DNA of 63,395 bases. Source: Kordiimonadaceae bacterium. Lineage in GTDB: Bacteria > Pseudomonadota > Alphaproteobacteria > Sphingomonadales > Emcibacteraceae. This document shows, piece by piece, positions 9,992 to 20,087 of the stretch. Under the pieces are notes generated by a model, which saw only the letters and a program-made list of their open reading frames with translations, was not told the origin of the DNA and searched no databases. The translations under genes and the position numbers were made by a program. Positions within the stretch are counted from its first letter, which is position 1. Every line of letters begins with the position of its first letter. The DNA lies in contig JABGYD010000049.1 of assembly GCA_018675425.1 (NCBI GenBank), forward strand, positions 1-63,395. Reading direction: 5' to 3'.

Positions 9992-11301
9992 TTCTTGTGC
10001 TCCTTAGAAAGCCAATTCAAAGCTAGTTCGAGATATTTCGAACGAAGAGGCTCTAACTTAATTTCTTCATAAACTTCCGACACAAATGCTTCAACTAGAA
10101 GGGCTGTAGCCGCATTTTGATCGAGTCCGCGTGACTTGAGATAGTAAAGTGCGTCCGCATCAAGCTCTCCAACTGTCGCACCGTGGGAGCATTTGACGTC
10201 ATCGGCATAAATAAGAAGTTCTGGCTTACTATTTGCCTCCGCATTACGATCGAGTATTAAATTTTTATTTGACTGATCTGCATTTGTAAGCTGGGCATCC
10301 TTAGCCACGTATACTTTACCTTGAAAAGATGACTTACCCCCTTTATCAAGCACACCCCTATAAATCTGATCGCTTGTGCCCTCAGGACACAGATGTTTCA
10401 TATGAGTAAACACATCATGAGCATTGCCATTTCGTCCTAAAAATGCCCCCCTAAGATCTACATTTGCCTGAAGGCCTTTTAAAGTAGGTTTTATTTCTGT
10501 ACGGCTTATTTTTCCACCCAAATTCAAGGAGTAGTGTTTGAAATTTGCCCTTTGCCCAACATCAACGTGCGTATCGGCTGTGTGAATAGCTTTTTTACCT
10601 TCCTCCTGTATTTGATATATTTCAAGTACAGCATTCTCGCTCACGATAGCTTCTGTTACATGATGGCGCCAATAGTTTTGCTCGTCAGCACCTATAAATA
10701 TTTCAACTATTTGAGCAAAGGAATTCTCCTGAACGTCAATGAAACATTTTGTCGCTATGGATTTGTTCTCTGAGGAAGTCGTGGTGTTGTGCAATATCTG
10801 AATTGGCGCTGTCAAAGTAGTATTTTTATCTACAAAAAGAACATAGCCGCCTGTCATTAACGCTGTATTCAAACTTTGCAAGCTACTATCGTCATCATTC
10901 TTATTAAGTATTTTTTGAGCCGCTTCTGGAAAGTCTTTCAAATAGTCATTAAGACTTAAAAGCTTGACACCATTTTGGCTTTCTATTGTTGAGCTAGCCT
11001 TATTGTAGAAACCATCGGTAAAAATAACTTTAGAACCTTTAAGGTTTTCCAACAGTCCCATTTCATTAACTACATTATCAGCAGATGTAATTAGTTCATA
11101 ATTTCCACTATTCAGTTGCCCGAGATTGGTATATTTCCAGGCCTCCACTTTTGGTCCCGGAAGACCGAATTGCAAAAATTTAGCCATTGATTCATGGCGA
11201 AGCTTAACAACCCAATCTAATTCTGATCTCGGCAGAGAATTGCCCCACAGATCAAACTGAGCTTTAAACTTTAGACCCCCTAAGTGATTTTTTGCTGTCA
11301 T
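9988..11301 (-). CDS. sufD: Fe-S cluster assembly scaffold component SufD
   Basis: 437 residues with the SufB/SufD right-handed beta-helix core. Landmarks are GPKVEAWKYTNLGQL near the N-terminus, RGAFLGRNG, YRGVLDKGGKSSFQGKVYV, and the C-terminal block DVKCSHGATVGELDADALYYLKSRGL. SufD pairs with SufB and SufC in the SufBC2D scaffold. It lies 11 bases after sufC and overlaps sufS by four bases. Confidence 0.97.
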   Translation of the reverse strand: MTAKNHLGGLKFKAQFDLWGNSLPRSELDWVVKLRHESMAKFLQFGLPGPKVEAWKYTNLGQLNSGNYELITSADNVVNEMGLLENLKGSKVIFTDGFYNKASSTIESQNGVKLLSLNDYLKDFPEAAQKILNKNDDDSSLQSLNTALMTGGYVLFVDKNTTLTAPIQILHNTTTSSENKSIATKCFIDVQENSFAQIVEIFIGADEQNYWRHHVTEAIVSENAVLEIYQIQEEGKKAIHTADTHVDVGQRANFKHYSLNLGGKISRTEIKPTLKGLQANVDLRGAFLGRNGNAHDVFTHMKHLCPEGTSDQIYRGVLDKGGKSSFQGKVYVAKDAQLTNADQSNKNLILDRNAEANSKPELLIYADDVKCSHGATVGELDADALYYLKSRGLDQNAATALLVEAFVSEVYEEIKLEPLRSKYLELALNWLSKEHKK

Positions 11302-11312
11302 CTCAATTACTC

Positions 11313-12068
11313 TTACGCTACATTTTCTTCAATACCAAGGCCCGCATAACCTTCTTTTTCAAGTCGAATGGCTAAGGATTTATCTCCAGATTTGACAATT
11401 TTTCCATTTGCCAATACGTGTACAAAATCAGGAACGACATAGTCTAGAAGGCGCTGATAATGCGTGATTACTAGTATGGACTTTTCGGGACACCGCATTC
11501 TGTTAATGCCGTCAGCCACAATTCGAAGGGCATCAATATCAAGCCCACTGTCCGTTTCATCAAGGACCGCGAAAATAGGGTCAAGCATAGACATTTGAAC
11601 CATTTCATTGCGTTTCTTTTCACCTCCCGAAAAGCCAACATTAACCGCACGCTTAAGCATTTCAGGATCCATTTCTAGCTCTGCAGCCTTGGAACGAATG
11701 AGCTTCAAAAAATCTCCCGCAGCCAGTTCGCCCTCATTCCTATATTTACGAACCGAATTAATCGCGGCCCTAAGGAAATTGATGTTTGATACGCCGGGAA
11801 TTTCAACCGGATACTGAAAACCCAGAAAGACCCCTTCCCCTGCTCGCTCACTAGCTTCTAGTTCGAGAAAGTTTTTGCCCTTGAATGTCACAGACCCCTC
11901 AGTTATTTCATAGCCTGGCTTTCCACAAATAGCATAAGATAAGGTTGATTTTCCAGCACCGTTTGGGCCCATAATGGCGTGTACTTCGCCATCATTAATA
12001 TTCAGGTTAAGTCCTTTAAGGATTTTCTGCCCACCAACTTCAACGTGTAAATTTTTAATTTCTAACAT
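11313..12068 (-). CDS. sufC: Fe-S assembly ATPase SufC
   Basis: 251-residue ABC-type ATPase with Walker A GPNGAGKST, signature region VGFSGGEKKRNE, Walker B AVLDETDSGLD and the switch histidine in VITHYQR. SufC drives conformational change of the SufBC2D scaffold. I chose the ATG at 12068 because it gives the family N-terminus MLEIKNLHVEV; a TTG four codons upstream is also open. It lies 24 bases after the sufB stop. Confidence 0.97.
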   Translation of the reverse strand: MLEIKNLHVEVGGQKILKGLNLNINDGEVHAIMGPNGAGKSTLSYAICGKPGYEITEGSVTFKGKNFLELEASERAGEGVFLGFQYPVEIPGVSNINFLRAAINSVRKYRNEGELAAGDFLKLIRSKAAELEMDPEMLKRAVNVGFSGGEKKRNEMVQMSMLDPIFAVLDETDSGLDIDALRIVADGINRMRCPEKSILVITHYQRLLDYVVPDFVHVLANGKIVKSGDKSLAIRLEKEGYAGLGIEENVA

Positions 12069-12092
12069 AATTTTATCCAAATCTGTGTCGGC

Positions 12093-13547
12093 CTAACCAA
12101 CACTTCCTTCTAGACTAATACCTAGTAATTTCTGAGCCTCAACTGCAAATTCCATCGGTAGCTGTTGCATCACTTCTTTACAGAAACCATTTACAATAAG
12201 TGAAACAGATTCCTCTACGTCCAGGCCTCTTTGTAAACAATAGAAAAGCTGCTCATCGCTAATTTTTGATGTGGTAGCTTCATGTTCAATTTGAGAGGTC
12301 GGGTTTTTTGCTTCAATATACGGGACGGTATGAGCCCCACACTCATCACCAATAAGAAGGCTGTCGCACTGGGTGAAGTTACGTGTATTTTCAGCGTTGG
12401 GCATAACCTTTACCAAGCCTCTGTAAATATTTTGAGCCTTCCCAGCTGAAATTCCTTTTGAAATAATAGTAGATGATGTGTTTTTACCAATATGTATCAT
12501 TTTAGTGCCTGTATCGGCCTGCTGATAATTATTCGTAATAGCAACAGAGTAAAACTCTCCTACCGAACCATCTCCTTGCAAAATACAGCTAGGATATTTC
12601 CATGTTATAGCTGACCCCGTTTCAACCTGGGTCCATGACACCTTAGAATTCAACCCTCTACAAGCAGCGCGCTTTGTTACAAAGTTATATATTCCACCTA
12701 TGCCGTTTTTATCGCCTGGATACCAATTTTGCACCGTTGAATATTTAACTTCAGCTTCATCAAGGACAACAATTTCTACGACTGCGGCATGGAGCTGATT
12801 TTCATCCCGCATAGGTGCCGTACATCCCTCAAGGTATGAAACATATGAATTATCATCTGCAATAATAAGGGTGCGTTCGAACTGCCCTGTGTTGGCTTCA
12901 TTAATTCTAAAATAAGTACTGAGCTCCATCGGGCAGCGCACACCCTTAGGAATATAAACAAAGGTTCCATCAGTGAAAACAGCACTATTTAATGTTGCAT
13001 AAAAATTATCTGCCGCCGGCACCACTGATCCAAGATACTTTTTCATAAGAACCGGATAGTCCCGCGCCGCTTCTGAAATGGAACAGAAAATAACCCCCTT
13101 TTCCTTTAATGCTTTGCGAAATGTTGTGGCAACCGAAACGCTATCAAAAACAATGTCAACCGCAACACCAGAGAGCACCTCTTGCTCCTGAAGTGAAATA
13201 CCAAGCTTTTCATACGTTTTCAAAAGTTCCGGGTCAACTTCATCAAGGCTTTTTGGTCGATCATCCGCTGACTTTGGTGCAGCATAATAATAGATATCCT
13301 GAAAGTCAGGCTTTTCGTAATCCAGCATCGCCCAATCGGGCTCCTCCATCTTTAACCATTTTTTATATGACTTAAGGCGCCAGTCTAGTAGCCAGGCTGG
13401 CTCATCTTTTTTAGCAGAGATAAACCTAATCACCTCTTCGCTCAGCCCTTTAGGTGCCTTAACGGTTTCAATATCAGTTACAAATCCGTATTTGTAATCG
13501 CTAGAAATCTCTTCCACTGCTTGTCGTGTTTCTAATGTACTTACCAT
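12093..13547 (-). CDS. sufB: Fe-S cluster assembly protein SufB
   Basis: 484 residues with typical SufB segments: [16 protein letters not shown]-like [44 protein letters not shown], and the C-terminal [17 protein letters not shown]. The conserved cysteine within GDECGAHT corresponds to the residue implicated in cluster assembly on the SufB/SufD interface. It follows the regulator gene by eight bases and is the first structural gene of the operon. Confidence 0.98.
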   Translation of the reverse strand: MVSTLETRQAVEEISSDYKYGFVTDIETVKAPKGLSEEVIRFISAKKDEPAWLLDWRLKSYKKWLKMEEPDWAMLDYEKPDFQDIYYYAAPKSADDRPKSLDEVDPELLKTYEKLGISLQEQEVLSGVAVDIVFDSVSVATTFRKALKEKGVIFCSISEAARDYPVLMKKYLGSVVPAADNFYATLNSAVFTDGTFVYIPKGVRCPMELSTYFRINEANTGQFERTLIIADDNSYVSYLEGCTAPMRDENQLHAAVVEIVVLDEAEVKYSTVQNWYPGDKNGIGGIYNFVTKRAACRGLNSKVSWTQVETGSAITWKYPSCILQGDGSVGEFYSVAITNNYQQADTGTKMIHIGKNTSSTIISKGISAGKAQNIYRGLVKVMPNAENTRNFTQCDSLLIGDECGAHTVPYIEAKNPTSQIEHEATTSKISDEQLFYCLQRGLDVEESVSLIVNGFCKEVMQQLPMEFAVEAQKLLGISLEGSVG

Positions 13548-13555
13548 CTAATGTT

Positions 13556-14017
13556 TTACCCTTTGTTTTTTCTTAACCGCTCATAACTTGGAGCGGGAAA
13601 AAAATCATATGGTTGTTCCACCATTTCTGATAGCGGCACAGTATTGAGCGCTTCATAAACAGCCTTGTTAATCTTATCCCACTTACTACGTGTCATACAC
13701 ACGGGCTCATAATCACAACAATCATCCTCATCGCTTAAGCAATTCGTCAGTTGCACCGGCCCATCTACAGCCTCAACAATATCAGCGATTGTAATATTTT
13801 CTTTTCTATCATTCATCGAAAAACCACCGCCGACACCTCTATGAGAAACTAATAGATTTGCCTTGGCCAATTTTCCGAGAATTTTACTTACCGTAGGTAG
13901 CGGGACGCGTGTTTCGGCATTTAGAGCCAATGCGGTATGAATATCATCCGGACAGGAGGCAATATTACTCATCAGCACAACGGCATAGTCAGCAAGATTG
14001 GAAAGCTTTATCATCAC
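13556..14017 (-). CDS. iscR: Rrf2-family transcriptional regulator of the SUF operon (IscR-like)
   Basis: 153 residues. A winged helix-turn-helix fills the first 80 residues (LSNLADYAVVLM, PLPTVSKILGKLAKANLLVSHRG, GGGFSM). A cysteine cluster follows at Cys93, Cys100, Cys101 and Cys107, the region where Rrf2/IscR proteins bind a [2Fe-2S] cluster. Sequence and position match the SUF-system regulator branch of the Rrf2 family. It likely senses cluster status and controls its own operon, iscR-sufBCDS-sufT. The exact cluster ligands are inference. Confidence 0.93.
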   Translation of the reverse strand: MMIKLSNLADYAVVLMSNIASCPDDIHTALALNAETRVPLPTVSKILGKLAKANLLVSHRGVGGGFSMNDRKENITIADIVEAVDGPVQLTNCLSDEDDCCDYEPVCMTRSKWDKINKAVYEALNTVPLSEMVEQPYDFFPAPSYERLRKNKG

Positions 14018-14050
14018 ACAGTCTCATAGAATAGAATTGAATTCGCTTAT

Positions 14051-14103
14051 TACATGATGCTGTATGGATGGTTTGTCAATATATATAAGACCAAATTAGT
14101 CTT
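14051..14103 (-). promoter_or_regulatory. Promoter/operator region of the iscR-suf operon
   Basis: Read on the minus strand, a TTGACA hexamer (14079-14074) is followed by weak -10 candidates: CATGTA at 17-base spacing or TGTAAT at 19. Immediately upstream lies a 17-base dyad with 5-base arms, AAGAC and GTCTT, at 14087-14103, a plausible operator. Which protein binds it cannot be told from sequence. Confidence 0.45.
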
Positions 14104-14132
14104 TTTTCGTACATAATTGAAAAACATGGACT

Positions 14133-14184
14133 TTATTAAGAATCGTTATTAAAAAAAGACGCCTTATTAAGAACTATTATTAAG
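14133..14184. repeat. Two imperfect 21-base direct repeats at the parB 3' end
   Basis: A unit beginning TTATTAAGAA and ending TTATTAA occurs at 14133-14153 and again, with a few changes, at 14164-14184. The second copy overlaps the parB stop codon. The units are AT-rich and could be replication slippage or a protein-binding array; no function is assigned. Confidence 0.5.
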
Positions 14185-15105
14185 TTTTAAACAAATATCA
14201 TCAAGCTGTTCGAGAGTTTTATAATGCACTTTTAAGGCACCCTCTTCCCCACCCCTCAACTCAAGCTCAACCCTTAAACCAATGGCCGCTGAGAGCTCTC
14301 TTTCAAAGACTTTAGTATCTGCATCTTTATGATGATTAATTTTTAATTTACTATTAGTGTTTTTTACTGCATTGCCCTTAAGCCCCCTTGCCAATTGTTC
14401 CGTTTTGCGAACGCTAAGGTCATCCCGCACGACCCGCTTCGCTAACTCAAGGGGGTTTACAGCAGTAATAAGGGCTCGGGCATGCCCCATGCTAATTTTC
14501 CCTCCTCGCATCAAACTCTGAACTCCCTCGGGTAAAGAAAGTAGCCTCATCATATTAGCAATATGACTTCTGCTTTTACCAACGGCTTGACCCAGGGCGT
14601 TTTGAGTGTGAGCAAACTCCTCCATTAAGCGTCGATAGCCCATAGCCTCTTCTATAGGATCTAAATCATGGCGTTGAACATTTTCTATAATGGCAATTTC
14701 CAAAGATTCTTCATCGTTCATTTCCTTAATAACTACGGGCACCTGATGAAGTCCCGCGACCTGAGCGGCACGCCAGCGCCTTTCACCTGCCACAATTTCA
14801 TATCTATTTTTCCCTCGCGGGCGGACCAATAATGGCTGCAAAATTCCCTTTTCTTTTACCGACGCAATAAGATCTTTCGCCTTATCTTCATCAAAAAACA
14901 TTCGGGGCTGATAGGTGTTGGCAACTAGAAACTCTATAGGTACTTCTTGATTCGAGCTTAGGCCCGCTGGCCTTAAAACTTTTCCGCCAACATTATCATA
15001 TGCGGCTTCACCCGTATTCATTAACGAGGATAGTCCCCTTCCTAGGCCTTTTTTAGAACCACGCGATTTTTGTATGCCTTTTGATACTTTTTTAATTTGA
15101 TCCAT
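14167..15105 (-). CDS. parB: Chromosome partitioning protein ParB (CTPase clamp)
   Basis: 312 residues. GLGRGLSSLM occurs near the N-terminus. The ParB/Srx CTP-binding domain follows, with NTYQPR, GERRWRAAQ (the CTP-binding GERRxRA motif) and IIENVQRHDLDPIEEA. Next comes a helix-turn-helix (LGQAVGKSRSHIANMMRLLSLP) that reads parS, and a C-terminal dimerisation domain. ParB loads at parS, slides as a CTP-dependent clamp and works with ParA to segregate the origin. Two parS sites lie close by, at 16561 and 18619. It lies 36 bases downstream of parA. Confidence 0.97.
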   Translation of the reverse strand: MDQIKKVSKGIQKSRGSKKGLGRGLSSLMNTGEAAYDNVGGKVLRPAGLSSNQEVPIEFLVANTYQPRMFFDEDKAKDLIASVKEKGILQPLLVRPRGKNRYEIVAGERRWRAAQVAGLHQVPVVIKEMNDEESLEIAIIENVQRHDLDPIEEAMGYRRLMEEFAHTQNALGQAVGKSRSHIANMMRLLSLPEGVQSLMRGGKISMGHARALITAVNPLELAKRVVRDDLSVRKTEQLARGLKGNAVKNTNSKLKINHHKDADTKVFERELSAAIGLRVELELRGGEEGALKVHYKTLEQLDDICLKLNNSS

Positions 15106-15141
15106 TTTACCAACAGCCCCTAATATTAAGTGTTTTTCTTT

Positions 15142-15960
15142 TTATCTTTCAATTTTTTCTTGCTTACGCCGCCTTAAAAATTCCGCCGCCAAGGCGATAT
15201 AGGCTTGGCTTCCCGTACATTTTAAGTCGTAGAGGATCGCCGGTCTCCCATGAGAAGGCGCTTCAGAAACACGAACGTTTCGCGGTATCACCGTCTTGAA
15301 AACTTTGCTGCCAAGGTAGTTTCTTACATCAATAGCCACCTGCTCAGATAAATTATTTCTATTATCAAACATCGTCAATACAACGCCGCCAATCTCAAGG
15401 TCTGGATTGAAATTCGCCTTAACGGTTTCTATCGTCTTCAAAAGCAGGCTTAACCCTTCAAGCGCAAAAAACTCACATTGCAATGGGACAAGGACCATAT
15501 TAGCTGCTGCTAATGTATTGAGGGTAATTAGATTTAGTGACGGCGGGCAATCAATAAGAACATAATCATAATTTTCCAAAACTGGGTCGCGAAATGCACG
15601 CCGAAGCTTAAAGGTGCGTTGCTCGGCGTCCACAAGCTCAAGCTCCGCCCCTGTCAGATCAATGGTTGATGGCACGAGATGAAGGCCCGGCACAACCGTA
15701 TCAATAATCGCTTCCGCCAGTGGGGCCTCGCCCATTATAACCTCGTAACTACTTTTTTGGCGGTCACTCCGGTCACAACCAAGTCCTGTGCTGGCATTAC
15801 CCTGCGGATCCATATCTATAATCAGAACATCTCTTTTCGTCGCGGCAAGCGCTGTAGCAAGGTTTATTGTTGTGGTTGTTTTACCAACCCCGCCTTTCTG
15901 ATTGGCAACGGCGATGATTTCTGGCTGACGACTTGCGACAGATAAATCACTAAATAACAT
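15142..15960 (-). CDS. parA: Chromosome partitioning ATPase ParA
   Basis: 272 residues. It has the deviant Walker A KGGVGKTTT near residue 22, DMDPQGNASTG, and the DCPPSLNLITLNTLAAA region. ParA forms nucleoid-bound ATP dimers that move ParB-parS complexes. The short N-terminus before IIAVANQKGG is typical of chromosomal rather than plasmid ParA, which usually carries an N-terminal helix-turn-helix. It lies 21 bases after rsmG in the mnmG-rsmG-parA-parB order common in Alphaproteobacteria. Confidence 0.97.
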   Translation of the reverse strand: MLFSDLSVASRQPEIIAVANQKGGVGKTTTTINLATALAATKRDVLIIDMDPQGNASTGLGCDRSDRQKSSYEVIMGEAPLAEAIIDTVVPGLHLVPSTIDLTGAELELVDAEQRTFKLRRAFRDPVLENYDYVLIDCPPSLNLITLNTLAAANMVLVPLQCEFFALEGLSLLLKTIETVKANFNPDLEIGGVVLTMFDNRNNLSEQVAIDVRNYLGSKVFKTVIPRNVRVSEAPSHGRPAILYDLKCTGSQAYIALAAEFLRRRKQEKIER

Positions 15961-15981
15961 TATGGATATACCCCATCTTTC

Positions 15982-16623
15982 CTATTTTTCTTTTTTTGTC
16001 CTGGCCTCTACTTCACTTAACAAAAGAATTACTCCTGATCGATCACTCTTACTAGGGAATTTTTTAACCCCAAAGCATCTTTTTTTCTCTGCCAATAAAA
16101 GTTCATTTTCTACATTTTTACCTTTTAAAAACAGACACTTGGTTGCTGGCTTAATAAATTTTTCTGTAAGATCAAGCAACTTATTTAAATCGGCACAGGC
16201 CCGTGAAGTTATAAGGTCAACTGGAAAAGCCGCTAAGTCTTCGATTCTTTTATTATAAACAATAGCATTAATGTCAGTTTGTTGAATAATTTGTTTCATA
16301 AAAGAACATTTTTTTCCGACACCCTCAACTAAGATTACTTCCCCCAGGCCAAGTATAGAAAGCACTAATCCAGGAAACCCCGCACCACTGCCAAGGTCAA
16401 GTATTTTGAGGGGCTTATCTGTTCTTGTTATATAACCTGAGAGTTGCGCGCTATCATAAAAGTGTCTAAGCCACATATTAGGTAGTGTACTATTACTTAC
16501 TAAATTTATAGATTTTTGCCACTTAGTCAGCGTCTCTGAATATAAAACAAGTTTATCCATAGTTTCACGTGGAACACCCGTTAGCTCCTGAAACTCATTT
16601 GCCGTCATATTATGACCCATCAA
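15982..16623 (-). CDS. rsmG: 16S rRNA (guanine-527-N7)-methyltransferase RsmG
   Basis: 213 residues. [12 protein letters not shown] leads into the SAM-binding motif [17 protein letters not shown], followed by [13 protein letters not shown] and [14 protein letters not shown], as in GidB/RsmG proteins. It methylates G527 of 16S rRNA, and loss of RsmG is a known route to low-level streptomycin resistance. Its start overlaps the mnmG stop (ATGA). A parS-like site (16561-16576) sits inside its 5' coding part. Confidence 0.96.
   Translation of the reverse strand: MMGHNMTANEFQELTGVPRETMDKLVLYSETLTKWQKSINLVSNSTLPNMWLRHFYDSAQLSGYITRTDKPLKILDLGSGAGFPGLVLSILGLGEVILVEGVGKKCSFMKQIIQQTDINAIVYNKRIEDLAAFPVDLITSRACADLNKLLDLTEKFIKPATKCLFLKGKNVENELLLAEKKRCFGVKKFPSKSDRSGVILLLSEVEARTKKEK
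16561..16576. other. parS: parS centromere site (15 of 16 bases), inside rsmG
   Basis: AGTTTCACGTGGAACA; its complement is TGTTCCACGTGAAACT, one base from the common bacterial parS sequence TGTTCCACGTGAAACA. It lies in the 5' coding part of rsmG, 1.5 kb from parB and about 9 kb from the candidate origin, where ParB-binding sites are expected. Confidence 0.85.
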
Positions 16624-18506
16624 GCAACTGCCTTTTTATCTTTTCGCTTCACATAGCGAAGCAGCGTGGTCAATGCCGCCGGGGTCACGCCTGATATCCT
16701 TGCTGCGGCACCTAATGTCGTAGGCATAGCTTTACTTAATTTTTCCTTAACTTCATTAGAAAGCCCGCCAATTAAATTATAGTTCAAAGACGTTGACAAA
16801 ATTAAATTTTCATCTTTTCTAAAGGCAACAATATCTGCCTCTTGGCGCTCTAAGTAGCCACTGTAGGTAGAATCGACAACTAATTGTTCTATAATTTCGG
16901 TAGGGACTTCCCTAAGATTTGGCCAAATATTTGTAATTTGCTCAAATTCTATATTTGGATAGGAAAGCAGAATTTTCGCAGAGCGCTTTACACCATCCTG
17001 ATTAATCTTAAGGCCATATTTTGCGGCCTCATTGGGGCTTATCTTAAGATCATCAAGTATTTTACCAAATAAACGGAGCTTAGAAATTTTTTCATTAAAT
17101 CGCAGTGCTCTATCTTTTCCTACTAATCCAATACCTATTCCCAGTTCCGTTAATCGCTGATCAGCATTATCCGCGCGCAGTTTAAGTCTATATTCTGCCC
17201 TAGACGTAAACATCCTATAGGGCTCATCTGTTCCTTTTGTCACCAGGTCATCAATCATTACCCCAATATAAGCATCAGCCCTATCGAGGAGGAACGGATC
17301 ACAGCCTGCGGATGCACGTGCCGCATTAATGCCGGCCATAAGTCCCTGTGCGGCAGCCTCCTCATATCCAGTTGTTCCGTTTATCTGGCCCGCCAAGTAA
17401 AGCCCCGGCAATTTTTTTGTCTCTAAAGTAGCTAAAAGCTGCTGCGGGTTCACAAAGTCATACTCAATCGCATAACCTGGTTGCATAATTTCAACATTCT
17501 CAAGCCCTACAATTGACCTTATATAAGCTTCCTGTACATCAACAGGCAAACTTGTTGAAATTCCGTTTGGATAAATCGTATCAGTATCGAGCCCCTCAGG
17601 CTCAAGAAAAATTTGATGAGACGTTTTATCAGAGAAGCGAACGACCTTGTCCTCTATAGATGGGCAATACCGAGGGCCCGCACCCTCAATATGACCTGAA
17701 TACATAGACGATTTATGAAGGTTTTTCCGAATTATATCATGGGTTTTTTCATTTGTGTGGGTAATATGACAGTTAATTTGCCGTACTTTTATAGTTTTAG
17801 TCATAAATGAGAAAGGAACAGGGGGCTGATCTCCCGGCTGTTCCGTACATACTGACCAATCTATAGTTTTACCATTTAGGCGTGCTGGTGTTCCAGTTTT
17901 TAATCGCTGCAAATTAAATCCAAATTTCTCTAACGTTGCTGAAAGGCCAATTGCGGGTTGCTCAATTTCATTTGCAATTGATTTACGCCCCGCCGGTATT
18001 CTTTCATCACCAATATGAATCATTCCTCGCAAAAAAGTGCCGGTAGTAAGAATTACTCTAGCAGCAGAGATTTTTTCTCCCGTATCAGTAATAACACCAG
18101 AAACAGACGGCTGATCTCCGCCTTTGATCCATAAATCATCAACAGCGGCCTGCCTTATTATCAAATTAGGGTAATTAGTGAGTATTTTCTGCATTTCTTC
18201 GCGGTAGAGTTTACGGTCAGACTGACATCTTGGCCCCCTTACGGCTGGGCCCTTGCGCTTATTAAGCATTCTAAACTGCACGCCAGATGCATCGGCAACT
18301 CTGCCCATGATTCCATCTAGAGCATCGATTTCTCGCACTAAGTGACCCTTGCCTAATCCACCAATGGCTGGGTTACATGACATTTCTCCAATTGTTTCAA
18401 TTTTGTGAGTTATTAGAAGGGTGTTGGCCCCTAAGCGGGCAGAAGCAGCGGCGGCCTCGCAGCCAGCATGCCCCCCACCAATAACGATTACATCAAAATT
18501 AATCAT
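16620..18506 (-). CDS. mnmG: tRNA uridine-5-carboxymethylaminomethyl modification enzyme MnmG (GidA)
   Basis: 628 residues. The FAD-binding [10 protein letters not shown] motif is at the N-terminus. Family signatures include [52 protein letters not shown] and [10 protein letters not shown]-like [18 protein letters not shown]. With MnmE it modifies wobble U34 of several tRNAs. I chose the ATG at 18506 ([12 protein letters not shown]), which matches family length; the upstream extension begins at a TTG. MnmE lies just upstream, separated by a parS site. Confidence 0.97.
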   Translation of the reverse strand: MINFDVIVIGGGHAGCEAAAASARLGANTLLITHKIETIGEMSCNPAIGGLGKGHLVREIDALDGIMGRVADASGVQFRMLNKRKGPAVRGPRCQSDRKLYREEMQKILTNYPNLIIRQAAVDDLWIKGGDQPSVSGVITDTGEKISAARVILTTGTFLRGMIHIGDERIPAGRKSIANEIEQPAIGLSATLEKFGFNLQRLKTGTPARLNGKTIDWSVCTEQPGDQPPVPFSFMTKTIKVRQINCHITHTNEKTHDIIRKNLHKSSMYSGHIEGAGPRYCPSIEDKVVRFSDKTSHQIFLEPEGLDTDTIYPNGISTSLPVDVQEAYIRSIVGLENVEIMQPGYAIEYDFVNPQQLLATLETKKLPGLYLAGQINGTTGYEEAAAQGLMAGINAARASAGCDPFLLDRADAYIGVMIDDLVTKGTDEPYRMFTSRAEYRLKLRADNADQRLTELGIGIGLVGKDRALRFNEKISKLRLFGKILDDLKISPNEAAKYGLKINQDGVKRSAKILLSYPNIEFEQITNIWPNLREVPTEIIEQLVVDSTYSGYLERQEADIVAFRKDENLILSTSLNYNLIGGLSNEVKEKLSKAMPTTLGAAARISGVTPAALTTLLRYVKRKDKKAVA

Positions 18507-18618
18507 AAACTTACTAACAGTGTTCCTAAAAATAAAAAACAAACATTACGAAGTTGGAACAAAAAAGTCAAAGTTTGATTAAGAAAACAACCTCAAACAA
18601 TCAAAAAATACAAGAGTG

Positions 18619-18634
18619 TGTTTCACGTGAAACA
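18619..18634. other. parS: parS centromere site (perfect 16-bp palindrome)
   Basis: TGTTTCACGTGAAACA is a perfect palindrome matching known chromosomal parS sites, including those of Caulobacter. It sits in the gap between mnmE (stop at 18644) and mnmG (start 18506), 3.5 kb upstream of parB and about 7 kb from the candidate origin. It is almost certainly the main ParB loading site in this window. Confidence 0.95.
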
Positions 18635-18643
18635 TTTCTGAAA

Positions 18644-19984
18644 TTATTTTCCGATGCAAAACTCAGTAAAGATTTTTTCTAAAATATCCTCCACATCCAC
18701 ATCCCCCGTAATTTTACCTAAATCCCTAGCGGCCAGTCTAAGGTCTTCACTAAGAAGTTCTATTTCAGCGTGTTCTGCTGACATAAACCGATCCAGGTGA
18801 CCTTCAGCGGACCTTAAGCTTGCCCGATGCCGCGTCCGTGTTAATGATGGTGTTTCTGTCAATTCCATTCTATTTTCTACTTGCGCCTTTAAGGCCTCCA
18901 TGAAAGGCGCCATCCCTAGGCCATCTTTTAGAGACACATCCCAACACCCAATGGAGGCGCCAGGAGCTAGAGAATGGTTGGCATTCGCCAAAAGGTCGCA
19001 CTTATTTAATAGGACCAGAGTGTTGTCCCCAAGGTGGTTTAGGGCCAGCTTATCGGGAACCGAAGGTTCAAGAACATCAATTATTACTATCTTTAGGTCG
19101 GCGTCGCGAGCTCTCTGCTCAGCCCGCCGAATGCCTTCAATTTCAATTTCATCACCAGTTAAACGAAGTCCGGCCGTGTCAACGATGCTAACCGGGAACC
19201 CAGAAAGATCAAGATGAACCTCAAGGATATCCCTTGTAGTGCCCGCGATGTCAGAAACAATCGCAACATCTCTCTGAGAAAGAAAATTAAGTAACGTTGA
19301 CTTTCCTGCATTTGGTGCACCAAGAATAACAACTTGCAGTCCGTGTCGAAGTCTTTCCCCACGATGGCCATCAGCAAGGTGTTTCGTTATATCACCCTTT
19401 AATTTCTTGATGATTGGCGTTACTCGGCTAGTTACATCGTCAGGAACTTCCTCTTCAGAAAAATCAATGCTAACCTCAAGGTATGCCATAGCTGTGATCA
19501 GTTGATGTCTCCAGCTTTTGTAAATATCCCCAAGCTCACCATCCATCTGACGAAGCGCCTGCTTTTTCTGACTTTGTGTTTCAGCATTGATGAGATCTGC
19601 AAGCCCCTCCACAGCCGTGAGGTCCATCTTATCATTATCAAAAGCGCGACGAGTAAACTCACCGGCCTCTGCACTACGTAGGTTGGGTAACTTAGACAGC
19701 GCCTCCATGACACCGCCTACAACCGCATAACCACCATGTATATGAAATTCTGCAACATCTTCGCCTGTAAAGCTGCAGGGGCCAGGGAAAAAGACGACCA
19801 TTCCCCGGTCCAGTTTTTCATTCGTGTCAGGATCATAAAACCAATTGAGTGTCATTTCGCGCGGGTTGAGGGAAATATTCTTTTTAGTGAGCGCGAAAAC
19901 AGCGTTCTTTGTTTGTGGGCCAGAGACCCGAATAACACCTATGCCGGCTCTACCCTTACCACTAGATAATGCAAAAATTGTCAT
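18644..19984 (-). CDS. mnmE: tRNA modification GTPase MnmE (TrmE)
   Basis: 446 residues. It has an N-terminal formyl-THF-binding domain (ALSSGKGRAGIGVIRVSGP, GEFTRRAFDNDKMDL), an inserted G domain and a helical domain. The G domain shows GAPNAGKST (222-230), IAGTTRD, DTAGL and NKCD. The protein ends in the invariant CIGK (443-446), whose cysteine is required for modification chemistry. It forms a complex with MnmG to make cmnm5U34 in tRNA. The start ATG is at 19984. Confidence 0.97.
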   Translation of the reverse strand: MTIFALSSGKGRAGIGVIRVSGPQTKNAVFALTKKNISLNPREMTLNWFYDPDTNEKLDRGMVVFFPGPCSFTGEDVAEFHIHGGYAVVGGVMEALSKLPNLRSAEAGEFTRRAFDNDKMDLTAVEGLADLINAETQSQKKQALRQMDGELGDIYKSWRHQLITAMAYLEVSIDFSEEEVPDDVTSRVTPIIKKLKGDITKHLADGHRGERLRHGLQVVILGAPNAGKSTLLNFLSQRDVAIVSDIAGTTRDILEVHLDLSGFPVSIVDTAGLRLTGDEIEIEGIRRAEQRARDADLKIVIIDVLEPSVPDKLALNHLGDNTLVLLNKCDLLANANHSLAPGASIGCWDVSLKDGLGMAPFMEALKAQVENRMELTETPSLTRTRHRASLRSAEGHLDRFMSAEHAEIELLSEDLRLAARDLGKITGDVDVEDILEKIFTEFCIGK

Positions 19985-20087
19985 AAAGTTTATCGCCTGG
20001 TTTTGAAAAAATAGTCATAAATCAATCACCATGCTATAACTTAGTCACAGGGATAAAACCATAAAAAAATGGGCTCTATAAAAGTGA

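Noticed and set aside
18507-18542. N-terminal extension of MnmG from a TTG
   Set aside because: The ATG at 18506 gives the standard MnmG N-terminus and length; the extension has no family similarity.
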